This document shows, piece after piece, positions 8,187 through 14,864 of a stretch of DNA of 37,481 bases. Position numbers and translations under genes: made by a program. The stretch comes from an uncultured Methanomicrobiales archaeon (GTDB lineage Archaea; Halobacteriota; Methanomicrobia; Methanomicrobiales; Methanospirillaceae), in the NCBI GenBank assembly GCA_903828975.1, contig CAIKOD010000103.1, positions 1 to 37,481 of the forward strand. Direction: 5' to 3'. Position 1 is the first letter of the stretch. Each line of letters begins with the position of its first letter. Under the pieces are notes generated by a model that saw only the letters and a list, made by a program, of their open reading frames with translations, had not been told where the DNA came from and did not search any database.

Positions 8187-8245
8187 CCATGAAAATGTCC
8201 GAACGAGCCGTAATCTAAAGAGATTTGAAACAGGCATTTTCATGG
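8187..8245. repeat. 11-bp inverted repeat in intergenic region
   Basis: CCATGAAAATG (8187-8197) and its exact reverse complement CATTTTCATGG (8235-8245) enclose 37 bases. A small hairpin GGGTG-TGAA-CACCC follows at 8249-8262. Both lie between the two CGCCAAAGCGGC elements and just before the orphan IS-end motif. Confidence 0.4.
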
Positions 8246-8273
8246 TTGGGGTGTGAACACCCGTTCATGTGTG

Positions 8274-8285
8274 TTTCTACAGAGC
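8274..8285 (+). repeat. Orphan IS-end motif TTTCTACAGAGC
   Basis: The 12-mer is identical to those at 205-216 and 1104-1115, which end two transposase genes. There is no transposase here, so this could be an IS scar or the end of a small non-autonomous derivative. Confidence 0.4.
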
Positions 8286-8472
8286 CGAAATTTAAAAAAA
8301 AACGTTTCTGTTCCAGTCGGGGCCGCCAAAGCGGCCTCGGAGAAGCCACGGGAGCGTAAGAAAATTTCAGGGACCCGTTACATATGCAAGGAAGATGTCA
8401 GAGGGTGTCAACGAAGCAAACAAACGGTGCGATGCCCGACCATCAGCACTGAAAAGATCCATCTTCCGGTTG

Positions 8473-9078
8473 TTAATTACTCCCGAGCGATTCAATAACC
8501 CTGACTACTTTTTCCCCTTTTGTGAATGCCTCAGTCAGTGCAGTCGGGTGCCCCCGGATCCCCTTATAGGTGTCCATATCATTGGCAATGATATTGTCAT
8601 AATATTCGATGCCAAGCGTGTTGAAAAATGCCGTGATCGCCGGAAATGCCGCATCAAAAACATTCTCCCACGGGAGACCGGCGGTTGAAATGAATACGCC
8701 TTTATGGCGTCGGATTACATCATCCTGGTAAAAACGGGTCTTTAAAATAAATTTCTGTGCCCAGATATACTGGGCCCGGTCGATCAGCCCCTTCAGTTCT
8801 GCAGTAATCCCCATGCTGTAGATTGGCGAGGCAACGGCAAGGCTGTCACAGGACATGACCCGTTCAATAATTATCTCGGCGTCGTCCTGGACAATGCATT
8901 CCCCGGTCTTATGACAGGCATTGCATCCCCGGCACGGCGTGTAATTCATGGATCGTAAAATAATCTTGTCAGTTTCCGCACCGGCGTGTGCAGCACCGTC
9001 GAGAAAACTATCCAGCAGTGTCTCGGTATTTCCGTGCCGGTGCGGGCTGCCCGAGATCCCGATGACTGTAACCGTCAT
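8473..9078 (-). CDS. Iron-sulfur flavoprotein (Isf-type NAD(P)H:FMN reductase fold)
   Basis: A 201-residue flavodoxin-fold protein of the methanogen iron-sulfur flavoprotein group. The FMN phosphate loop is GISGSPHRHGNTETLL (7-22). The compact cluster motif is C49-x2-C52-x2-C55-x5-C61 (CRGCNACHKTGEC), typical of Isf, which binds a [4Fe-4S] cluster next to FMN. SPIYSMGITAELKGLIDR is the second flavin loop. Characterised Isf proteins from Methanosarcina accept electrons from ferredoxin and reduce O2 or H2O2, which agrees with the neighbouring peroxiredoxin and rubrerythrin genes. Six bases separate it from the upstream paralogue at 9085-9699, so the two are probably co-transcribed. Confidence 0.88.
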   Translation of the reverse strand: MTVTVIGISGSPHRHGNTETLLDSFLDGAAHAGAETDKIILRSMNYTPCRGCNACHKTGECIVQDDAEIIIERVMSCDSLAVASPIYSMGITAELKGLIDRAQYIWAQKFILKTRFYQDDVIRRHKGVFISTAGLPWENVFDAAFPAITAFFNTLGIEYYDNIIANDMDTYKGIRGHPTALTEAFTKGEKVVRVIESLGSN

Positions 9079-9084
9079 GCACTC

Positions 9085-9699
9085 TCACTCTGGAGTCCTG
9101 CCCCTCAGTTCGGCGATAACCTTTGGGCCGAGCTGTTCCGCATCTGTTTTTGCCGTTGGGTGTGAAAGGATTGCACCTTTTTCATCAACTCCCCTGATGA
9201 ACAGGTACCGGATATCGCGGTCCCGTACCTCGATCACATGAAAGAGACATTTGACCGACATGATCGCCCCGTCAAAAACATTCTCCCATGTCTGTCCTGC
9301 GGTCCCCAGGTAAATGCCCATCCGTTTACCTTTGCGCTCCGGGGGGACGACCGGGAGTTTCAGGACGTATTTTCGTGACCGGAACACCTGTGCACGGTCG
9401 ATTAAGGATTTTCCCTGTGCAGGGATCCCCATGCAGAAGATAGGTGATGCAAACACGATGATATCTGCCTCGATTATTTTATCATGAACACGGTCCATAC
9501 CGTCCCTCTGGACACAATAGTTGAGTTTTTCGCAGGCATTGCATCCCCGGCAGGGATTAATATCCGCATCAATGAGTACAATCTTCTCGACGGTCACATC
9601 GCTCTCGCGACTTATTGATTCAAGCAGCCAGTCTAGGAGCGTCTCAGAATTCCCGCCCCTCCGCGGGCTCGACGCGAATGCAAGGACCTTTATAGGCAT
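9085..9699 (-). CDS. Iron-sulfur flavoprotein, second copy
   Basis: A 204-residue paralogue of the 8473-9078 protein. It has the FMN loop ASSPRRGGNSETLL, the cysteine motif CRGCNACEKLNYC (C-x2-C-x2-C-x5-C) and the second loop SPIFCMGIPAQGKSLIDR. I chose ATG 9699 because the protein then begins MPIKVLAFASSPRRGG as in the family. The frame runs 30 codons further upstream, but that extension overlaps the peroxiredoxin gene and looks non-homologous. The C-terminus is basic and differs from the first copy (KTDAEQLGPKVIAEL), so the pair is an old duplication. It probably serves oxygen or peroxide detoxification, or electron transfer to the adjacent peroxiredoxin. Confidence 0.88.
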   Translation of the reverse strand: MPIKVLAFASSPRRGGNSETLLDWLLESISRESDVTVEKIVLIDADINPCRGCNACEKLNYCVQRDGMDRVHDKIIEADIIVFASPIFCMGIPAQGKSLIDRAQVFRSRKYVLKLPVVPPERKGKRMGIYLGTAGQTWENVFDGAIMSVKCLFHVIEVRDRDIRYLFIRGVDEKGAILSHPTAKTDAEQLGPKVIAELRGRTPE

Positions 9700-9748
9700 G
9701 AATGAGCCTTTGGTGGCGTAGGATAAAAAAAGATTGTTGATGAATTTT

Positions 9749-10396
9749 TCAGACTGACTTAAAACAGAGGTACCAGTCTTTGCAATCATAACCCTCTGTC
9801 GGCCTCTTTGCCATTTCAGCCGCGGTCTTTGGGGGCGGGACTACGACCTTGTCACCAGGCTGCCAGTTTGCAGGTGTTGAAACCTTGTTCTTATCGGTCA
9901 TCTGGAGTGCTTTGACGAGCCGGATGATCTCCGGGATATACCTCCCGTTCTGCAACGGGTAGTAGATCATCGCCCTCGTGATCCCCTTGTCATCGATAAA
10001 GAATACACAACGGACTGTTGCGGTGGTGCTCTGTCCCGCGTGGATCATGCCATAACTCTTTGCAATATTCATCGAAAGGTCTGCGATGATCGGGAACGGG
10101 ATATCCACCCCCATCTTCTCCTTCACTGCATGCACCCACGCAAGGTGGGCAGATACGCTGTCCACCGAAAGGCCGATTAACTGCGCATTCATTGCCTTGA
10201 GCTCGTCATTGACAGCTGCGAATGCCAGGAACTCGGTCGTACAGACCGGCGTGAAATCGGCAGGGTGTGAGAACATGACGACCCACTTCCCTTTCAGGTC
10301 AGAAAGTTTAAGCGGGCCCTGCGTGGTCTCGGCAGCAAAGTCAGGTGCCGGTTCGCCGATAACAGGCATCCGGCCTGACCCAATTTCTCCACACAT
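9749..10396 (-). CDS. Peroxiredoxin (Prx6-type, archaeal)
   Basis: A 215-residue thiol peroxidase of the AhpC/Prx6 group that reduces H2O2 and organic peroxides. The peroxidatic cysteine is in DFTPVCTTE; the conserved threonine two residues before it and a downstream arginine (TVRCVFF) complete the active site. The long C-terminal arm ends with YDCKDWYLC, supplying two cysteines in the position of the resolving cysteine in archaeal enzymes. An excellent ribosome-binding site (GGAGGAG) lies six bases before ATG 10396, deciding this start over the internal ATG at 10369. It follows the AhpD-fold gene by 12 bases, giving the order desulforedoxin, AhpD-like, peroxiredoxin. Confidence 0.94.
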   Translation of the reverse strand: MCGEIGSGRMPVIGEPAPDFAAETTQGPLKLSDLKGKWVVMFSHPADFTPVCTTEFLAFAAVNDELKAMNAQLIGLSVDSVSAHLAWVHAVKEKMGVDIPFPIIADLSMNIAKSYGMIHAGQSTTATVRCVFFIDDKGITRAMIYYPLQNGRYIPEIIRLVKALQMTDKNKVSTPANWQPGDKVVVPPPKTAAEMAKRPTEGYDCKDWYLCFKSV

Positions 10397-10408
10397 ATAG
10401 TCTCCTCC

Positions 10409-10753
10409 TCACTTCTTCATTACTTCATCAAGCTGTGCTTTTCCATAGACATATGCCGGCATGCCGGCAAGCAGGAATGCGACCCTGAGTGCCTCTTCCA
10501 CTTCTTTTTTTGTCACTCCGAGGCTCTCGGCACCAATCAGCTGCGCATGCACGGCATGCTGGTCACGGAGTGATGCCGCAATTGCAATTGCGATAAGCTT
10601 CTTGGTCTTTTTTGTCAGTGCACCGTCGTCCCAGATATGGCCCTCAAGTTTCATCACCATATCAAACATTACGGGGTCTTTGTCAGTCAGTTCCCTGAAG
10701 AATTTCGGGACTTTTCCTATTTTCTTTTCAAGTTCATCCATATCTTTTGTCAT
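10409..10753 (-). CDS. Carboxymuconolactone decarboxylase/AhpD-fold protein lacking catalytic cysteines
   Basis: A 114-residue helical protein of the CMD/AhpD family. KKTKKLIAIAIAASLRDQHAVHAQLIGAESLGVTKKEVEEAL fits the family core, where the usual sequence is a CxxC followed by a histidine (C..C...H). Here both cysteine positions are replaced (DQHAVHA), so it cannot work as an AhpD-type disulfide reductase. Start: ATG 10753 has GGTGA five bases upstream; a GTG at 10762 is the alternative and would overlap the desulforedoxin stop. Its place between desulforedoxin and peroxiredoxin points to peroxide defence, but its chemical role is unclear. Confidence 0.85.
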   Translation of the reverse strand: MTKDMDELEKKIGKVPKFFRELTDKDPVMFDMVMKLEGHIWDDGALTKKTKKLIAIAIAASLRDQHAVHAQLIGAESLGVTKKEVEEALRVAFLLAGMPAYVYGKAQLDEVMKK

Positions 10754-10758
10754 TTCAT

Positions 10759-10887
10759 TCACCCTTCTATAAGTTTCATAGGCTCACCGCAACAGACGAG
10801 TTCTCCCCCGCCTACTGCCTTTACTACCACTACATTGCCACAGATCTCGCACTCGTAGACCTGTCCTTCTTTCGATACATTTACCAT
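10759..10887 (-). CDS. Desulforedoxin-like 42-residue iron protein
   Basis: A short gene easily missed by length cut-offs. The protein starts [20 protein letters not shown] and ends [17 protein letters not shown]. It contains C-x2-C (residues 13 and 16) and an adjacent Cys-Cys pair followed by GEPM, which is the signature of desulforedoxin and of the N-terminal Fe(Cys)4 domain of desulfoferrodoxin. The superoxide-reducing C-terminal domain is absent, so this is the stand-alone electron-transfer form. GGAGGG lies nine bases before the ATG. Its stop abuts the AhpD-like gene, placing it first in the operon with peroxiredoxin, to which it may pass electrons (inference). Confidence 0.85.
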   Translation of the reverse strand: MVNVSKEGQVYECEICGNVVVVKAVGGGELVCCGEPMKLIEG

Positions 10888-10937
10888 CTCTTTAATCCCT
10901 CCAGAATGGTCTGATAAGGCAGATTGCCTTTCCGGTC

Positions 10938-10967
10938 ATGAAAAAGATCTGCTGTGGATCTTTTCAT
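10938..10967. promoter_or_regulatory. Imperfect inverted repeat upstream of desulforedoxin operon
   Basis: ATGAAAAAGATC (10938-10949) and GATCTTTTCAT (10957-10967) can pair with one bulged A around a 7-base loop. It lies 51-80 bases before the desulforedoxin start, so it could be a regulator site or leader hairpin for the peroxide-defence operon, or the 3' hairpin of the zinc-ribbon gene upstream on the same strand. Confidence 0.35.
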
Positions 10968-11018
10968 TTACCGGTGTTCGTATGTCCTGACAGGCTCGGA
11001 ATGAAGAAAAAAATTGTA

Positions 11019-11258
11019 TTACTGGTTGCTCTGGCCACGCTTTGGTGGGTTCTTCGCGTCTTCCGGAGTTTTTACATCCGGCCTGATGTGAGTCATCGGT
11101 AAACACTGGTACTCTTCACAGGCGCATGCAGGGCACTTGCGGAGGTCCTGTTCACTCTTGTCAAGATCATATTCCTTCCCGCAATCGAGGCATACATATT
11201 TCCCAGGGCCGACCTTTGAGCCTGCTTTGTACTGTTTGTTTTCGGTCAAAACTTTCAC
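11019..11258 (-). CDS. Small zinc-ribbon protein
   Basis: A 79-residue protein with a rubredoxin/zinc-ribbon knuckle pair: C23-x2-C26 (YVCLDCGKEY) and C42-x2-C45 (RKCPACACEEY), plus Cys47 and Cys52. The N-terminal segment (YKAGSKVGPGKYVC) resembles the start of rubredoxin-like zinc ribbons; the C-terminus is polar and probably disordered (PEDAKNPPKRGQ). It could bind Zn or Fe. It is encoded upstream of the desulforedoxin operon on the same strand, separated by about 130 bases. Role unknown; the redox neighbourhood suggests an electron carrier or a redox-sensitive zinc protein. Confidence 0.7.
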   Translation of the reverse strand: MKVLTENKQYKAGSKVGPGKYVCLDCGKEYDLDKSEQDLRKCPACACEEYQCLPMTHIRPDVKTPEDAKNPPKRGQSNQ

Positions 11259-11413
11259 CTATTTTTGTAATAGGTGCAGGGAATTATTTATTAGTTGTGT
11301 TTGTTCTCTTAAATTGGCAGAATTTCATAGAACTACCCGATCTTTGGGGAAAACCGGGCCACACCCGGGTGACACATCAGGGATATCGTACCGTTTGTGG
11401 ATATGTAGCTATC

Positions 11414-11482
11414 ATGGGAATGAAGATAATCGGCCTTCTTGGCAGTCCCCTTGAAAAAGGGAATACTGCCAAAACTACCTGA
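11414..11482 (+). pseudogene. Remnant of an iron-sulfur flavoprotein gene (N-terminus only)
   Basis: The frame MGMKIIGLLGSPLEKGNTAK is the FMN phosphate-loop start of an Isf-type flavoprotein (compare GISGSPHRHGNTET in the gene at 8473-9078). It stops at TGA 11480-11482, with no recognisable continuation in any frame before radC. It is on the plus strand, opposite the two intact copies, so it derives from a separate insertion or inversion. With the preceding zinc-ribbon gene it occupies the 11259-11578 gap; nothing else was seen there. Confidence 0.6.
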
Positions 11483-11578
11483 CCAGCCACTCCGGGAATA
11501 TTCGACTCTCCATGTCATCAACAGGGTAATAAAAAGGAACATGAAAACCGGCAAATCGACGTGGGCAAAACAAATTGT

Positions 11579-12247
11579 CTAAATGTATCCTCTCTCTTTC
11601 ATCGAGAGGTGACCATCTTTTGTCACAATAAGGTGGTCAAGGAGCCGGATGCCGAGGATTGCCCCCGCTTCTGTCAGCTGCCTCGTAACCTCAAGGTCCT
11701 GCGGGCTTGGTTCAAGTGTCCCGGACGGGTGGTTATGGACACAGATTATCGATGCAGCCCGGTCCGTTATCGCATCGGCAAAGACCTCTCTCGGGTGGAC
11801 AAGGCTGTGGTTCAGCAGTCCGACGGTTATGATCCGGTTCCCGATTACCTCCCCGGCGCCGTTCATGGTAATGCAGATAAAATATTCCTGCTTTTTATTT
11901 GATATTCCATGGAGCAGGGGCAGTGCGTCTTCCGGACGGGATATTTTATGGGCCGCTACCTCTTCTTTCACCGGGTACCGGCGTGAAAGTTCGAAACATG
12001 CAGAAATTTGTGCCGCTTTTGTCGGCCCGACCCCCTGGATCTCTTCCAGTTTTTCATAGGTGAGGTGCTCCCTGCCGGAACTGAGCTCTTTCTCAATATC
12101 TCCTGCCACCACCAGCACGTCTCTTCCCGGGATACCCCTGCCGATAATTGCCGCAATTAAGTCCCTGTCAGAGAGCGCCCCGGGACCAAGGCGACGTATC
12201 CGTTCCCTTGGCCGGTCATGTTCCGGCAACTGCTTCATCTTTTTCAT
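11579..12247 (-). CDS. radC: RadC-family JAB/MPN protein
   Basis: A 222-residue protein of the RadC family. It has an N-terminal helix-hairpin-helix region (RIRRLGPGALSDRDLIAAIIGRG, then EIQGVGPTKAAQI) and a C-terminal JAB1/MPN metalloprotease-like domain with the JAMM motif HNHPSGTLEPSPQD (H-x-H-x10-D) and an upstream glutamate candidate. The true function of RadC is unsettled despite the DNA-repair name; DNA processing linked to mobile elements has been proposed. Start: ATG 12247 has GGAG seven bases upstream; a TTG two codons earlier is less likely. It is unusual among redox genes and is convergent with the Isf remnant. Confidence 0.9.
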   Translation of the reverse strand: MKKMKQLPEHDRPRERIRRLGPGALSDRDLIAAIIGRGIPGRDVLVVAGDIEKELSSGREHLTYEKLEEIQGVGPTKAAQISACFELSRRYPVKEEVAAHKISRPEDALPLLHGISNKKQEYFICITMNGAGEVIGNRIITVGLLNHSLVHPREVFADAITDRAASIICVHNHPSGTLEPSPQDLEVTRQLTEAGAILGIRLLDHLIVTKDGHLSMKERGYI

Positions 12248-12501
12248 ACCCAAGCTCCATCGTCCTATTGCCCGGTAGTGTCATCAACCGGCCGTTTTGT
12301 AAACGAATGGCTCCGCCGGCAGAGATCCAGATATCAGCGTGGTGTGCTGATAATGTAAAAGGGTTCCGGAATACTATCCGATTATTTTTTTACCGTCAAC
12401 AGTCCCGGTTACAATTCTGTGAAAATGGTATCAACCAAATTGACCCTCCGGAACCAGAACGATGAATACAGTTATTACCAATTTTGTCCCACTAGATGAT
12501 C

Positions 12502-13002
12502 ATGGCAACAAAAGAGAATGCAATGGAGGCGTTTGCCGGGGAATCACAGGCAAACCGAAAATATTCGGCGTTCGCTGAGAAGGCAAAGGATGAAGGGTTT
12601 ACCAATGTCGCGAAACTCTTCACCGCGGCATCAGAAGCGGAAGCGATCCATGCAAAGCGGCTCCTGAAAGTGCTCGGGTCAATCGGGAAGACCGAAGACA
12701 ACTTAAAAGGGTCAGTTGCGGGCGAGACCCACGAGTATACCGAGATGTACCCAGGCTTCGTTAAGGAAGGGGACGCAGAGAAACAGAGTGATGCAGTCCT
12801 TGCCTTCACGTATGCAATGAAAGCAGAAGAAGTCCACGCGAACCTTTACAAGGAGGCATTAAAGGCGATCAGTGGAGGTCATGACCTTTCCGGGCAGAAA
12901 GTCCTGCTCTGCCCTATTTGTGGGAATATCTTCCGTGGCGAACCACCGGAGAGATGCCCGATCTGCAGTGCATTCAAAAAAGTCTTCAGGGAAATTGAAT
13001 AG
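12502..13002 (+). CDS. Rubrerythrin
   Basis: A 166-residue rubrerythrin, a non-heme di-iron peroxidase that reduces H2O2 in anaerobes. The ferritin-like domain carries the two metal-binding helices (FAGESQANRKYSAFA; SEAEAIHAKRLL) and the second pair (GETHEYTEMYPGF; AMKAEEVHANLY), giving the E...ExxH and E...ExxH ligand pattern. The C-terminal rubredoxin-like domain has CPICGNIF and CPICSAF knuckles (two C-x2-C) that bind the Fe(Cys)4 centre. Start: family members begin MATKEN, so ATG 12502 is preferred over ATG 12496; neither has a clear ribosome-binding site, so the mRNA may be leaderless or short-leader. It closes the peroxide-defence island. Confidence 0.94.
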   Translation: MATKENAMEAFAGESQANRKYSAFAEKAKDEGFTNVAKLFTAASEAEAIHAKRLLKVLGSIGKTEDNLKGSVAGETHEYTEMYPGFVKEGDAEKQSDAVLAFTYAMKAEEVHANLYKEALKAISGGHDLSGQKVLLCPICGNIFRGEPPERCPICSAFKKVFREIE

Positions 13003-13026
13003 CGAGTACAATAAAACCCAGAATCG

Positions 13027-13089
13027 TTTTTTTAGAAATCCCTGGCTTTAGGGACCCCCCAATAAAGTACTGGGGTTGTGGGGGGACCC
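13027..13089 (+). terminator. T-run and hairpin after rubrerythrin
   Basis: A run of seven T (13027-13033), a common archaeal termination signal, follows the rubrerythrin stop. A GC-rich inverted repeat, GGGACCCCCC (13051-13060) with GGGGGGACCC (13080-13089), follows and pairs over nine bases with one A-A mismatch. It sits between convergent genes and could serve both directions. Confidence 0.5.
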
Positions 13090-13113
13090 CGGTTATCCAC
13101 AGGAACGCTGGGT

Positions 13114-14439
13114 TCAGGTTGTTCCCGGCTGGTACCAGTTAGGAAGAACAAAGTTACCCTGGCTCAGTTCGGCGGGATAGATAATATCCGGCCTGAGTTC
13201 CTGGAGAGTTTCATTCCATGTAAGCTGCTCCATGTAGAGGTTGAAGGAAGCCTCACGGGCGTCTCTTGAGAAAGTGATGTTCCCACCCTTCATTGCCTCT
13301 ATTGTCTGAGGCATGTTTGTTGCCCCAAGGGCATCCCTGATCTTTGCTTTGTCAAGCGAGCCCGCCTGCCCGACTGCATTTGCGACAATTTGTACTCCCT
13401 CATAGGTGGTGGCGCCCATCATCCCCGGGAGCCCGCCCCATTTTTTCTGGTAGGAATTCTTGAATGCGACGGCAGCATTGGATGTTGATCCTTTTGGAAC
13501 CGAATAAGGGCTGAAATGGCTTTCAATGACTGATCCTTCGCCATACCTGCTGAGACTCTTATAATAATCCGGATCATCGTTACACTCGACCACCACGAAC
13601 AGGGTATTCAACCCCACATCCCGCCTGGCCTGTGTGATCATGGGGCCCTGTTCATTCAGGAAGGCCGCAGAATAAATCACGTCAGGTTGTGCACCTTTTA
13701 CATTGGTGAGCAATGTCCTAAAATCGGTCTCCCCCATTTTAAACGATTCGTTACTCACAATCCGGACAGGTAGATTCTCCTTCTTGATCGTGTTTTCAAC
13801 CGCCGTGAGGACGCCTTTGCCGTAAGGACTGTCCTGGTAAATAATTGCGAGCCGCAGGGGCCGGTCTTCATTGAAATTAAACTTCCTGTAAATGGCAGGC
13901 CTGAGTAAATTGCTGATGAACATGGTCGTCTGGCCCCCGTAATCATCCGTAGTCGGGCAGAAGTGGTACATGTAGGTCGTATCAATATCCGTTCTCCTCG
14001 TGATGGTCGGGCTCGATGCACCGGTTATGACGTAGGGTACCTTGTGTTCGGCAACAACAGACAGGTGTGCCGTTGTCACGGCGCTCGAAAAACCACCGAC
14101 GAGGGCGTCGACGTTATCAGATGAAATAAGTTTTGTAACGGCTTTCTGTCCACCTTCACGGGTCGATTCATCATCACCGACAATTAGTTTTACAGGGATT
14201 TTCTTCCCAAATTCCTGTACATAAACCCCTCCATCGGCATTTATTTCATCGGCAGCAATTTGTGCCGATTGCCACATGTCCTTCCCTGTCGCGCTTGCGG
14301 GGCCGGTCAGTGAGGCAACCACCCCGATCTTAACTTCATTTGGCGATGTAGAGGCTTGCTGGGTGCATCCTGAAATGGCAACACCCCCGAGGATAAGCCC
14401 CACCGCCAATAATAACAGAATAATCGTGCTGGTTCTCAT
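13114..14439 (-). CDS. ABC-type amino-acid/urea substrate-binding lipoprotein (LivK family)
   Basis: A 441-residue exported solute-binding protein of the periplasmic-binding type I family (branched-chain amino acids, urea, amides). The N-terminus is a lipoprotein signal (hydrophobic stretch to ISGC, lipobox Cys25). The mature protein opens with EVKIGVVASLTGPASATGKDM, typical of LivK-type ligand loops, and contains DEINADGGV, KLISSDNVDALVGGFSSAVTTA and GATTYEGVQIVANAV. GGAGGA lies before the ATG. No permease or ATPase genes (livHMGF) are adjacent, so it works either with a transporter elsewhere or as a sensor-associated binding protein. Ligand unknown. Confidence 0.9.
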   Translation of the reverse strand: MRTSTIILLLLAVGLILGGVAISGCTQQASTSPNEVKIGVVASLTGPASATGKDMWQSAQIAADEINADGGVYVQEFGKKIPVKLIVGDDESTREGGQKAVTKLISSDNVDALVGGFSSAVTTAHLSVVAEHKVPYVITGASSPTITRRTDIDTTYMYHFCPTTDDYGGQTTMFISNLLRPAIYRKFNFNEDRPLRLAIIYQDSPYGKGVLTAVENTIKKENLPVRIVSNESFKMGETDFRTLLTNVKGAQPDVIYSAAFLNEQGPMITQARRDVGLNTLFVVVECNDDPDYYKSLSRYGEGSVIESHFSPYSVPKGSTSNAAVAFKNSYQKKWGGLPGMMGATTYEGVQIVANAVGQAGSLDKAKIRDALGATNMPQTIEAMKGGNITFSRDAREASFNLYMEQLTWNETLQELRPDIIYPAELSQGNFVLPNWYQPGTT

Positions 14440-14609
14440 CAGAATGTCCTCCGGGCTGAAAGATTCCTGCAGGCCATACCATCGGCGAGAGGGGCAGTGT
14501 GCCCGAAAGTAATACTGCCGATCCGCCTTTTTGCCTCATTACTTGGGATACGAAAAATTTTACACATGATAAAAACACCATCCGGTAAACTCTCTATAAT
14601 GCCTATACA

Positions 14610-14636
14610 GGGGATCCGGCTATAGCCCGGGTCCCC
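14610..14636. repeat. GC-rich hairpin in divergent intergenic region
   Basis: GGGGATCCGG (14610-14619) pairs with CCGGGTCCCC (14627-14636) over ten bases, including one G-T pair, around a 7-base loop. It lies in the 425-base gap between the divergent substrate-binding and Grx-TrxR genes. Beyond this and the palindrome at 14717-14729, nothing gene-like was seen in 14440-14864. Confidence 0.4.
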
Positions 14637-14716
14637 TACCTAAAGAAGAAAAAGGAGGAGCCTGTTACCTGCACAATATCCGTGCCTCTCCTGCATATTG
14701 TAACAGACATAAGTTT

Positions 14717-14729
14717 ACCTTAGTAAGGT
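14717..14729. promoter_or_regulatory. Perfect palindrome ACCTTA-G-TAAGGT, candidate operator
   Basis: A 13-bp palindrome with 6-bp arms in an AT-rich stretch, about 136 bases upstream of the Grx-TrxR start. It resembles a dimeric repressor site (DtxR- or MarR-like in size), but no regulator can be assigned. Confidence 0.35.
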
Positions 14730-14864
14730 TTTTGATTCCGGAATACTTAATCCTTGCTATGCTATGACATGGCAGTGCGGGGTTGGATTGTACTATTCTT
14801 TTTAAATTAATCCCGGGTCTTCCAGCATCTTTATATCCGGACACGTCTGAAATGCAGGGTATCA

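Larger units (their letters stand above)
8095..8370 (+). repeat. Two copies of a CGCCAAAGCGGC / CGGGAGCGT element
   Basis: CGCCAAAGCGGC at 8104-8115 and 8324-8335 is followed at exactly 25 bases in both copies by CGGGAGCGT (8129-8137 and 8349-8357), then a G/A-rich AAATTT. The second core is a perfect hairpin GGCCGC-CAAA-GCGGCC (8321-8336). The copies are 220 bases apart and otherwise diverged, so spacing and hairpin appear conserved. No ORF accounts for this. Nothing else gene-like was seen in 7794-8472. Confidence 0.6.

Noticed and set aside
7849-8370. CRISPR array
   Set aside because: The repeats come in only two copies of each kind, with long unequal separations and no regular spacers; no cas genes in the window.
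8253-8688. Small plus-strand frames at the 3' end of the repeat region
   Set aside because: One reads through the repeat and hairpins, the other is antisense to the Isf gene; no ribosome-binding site or family features.
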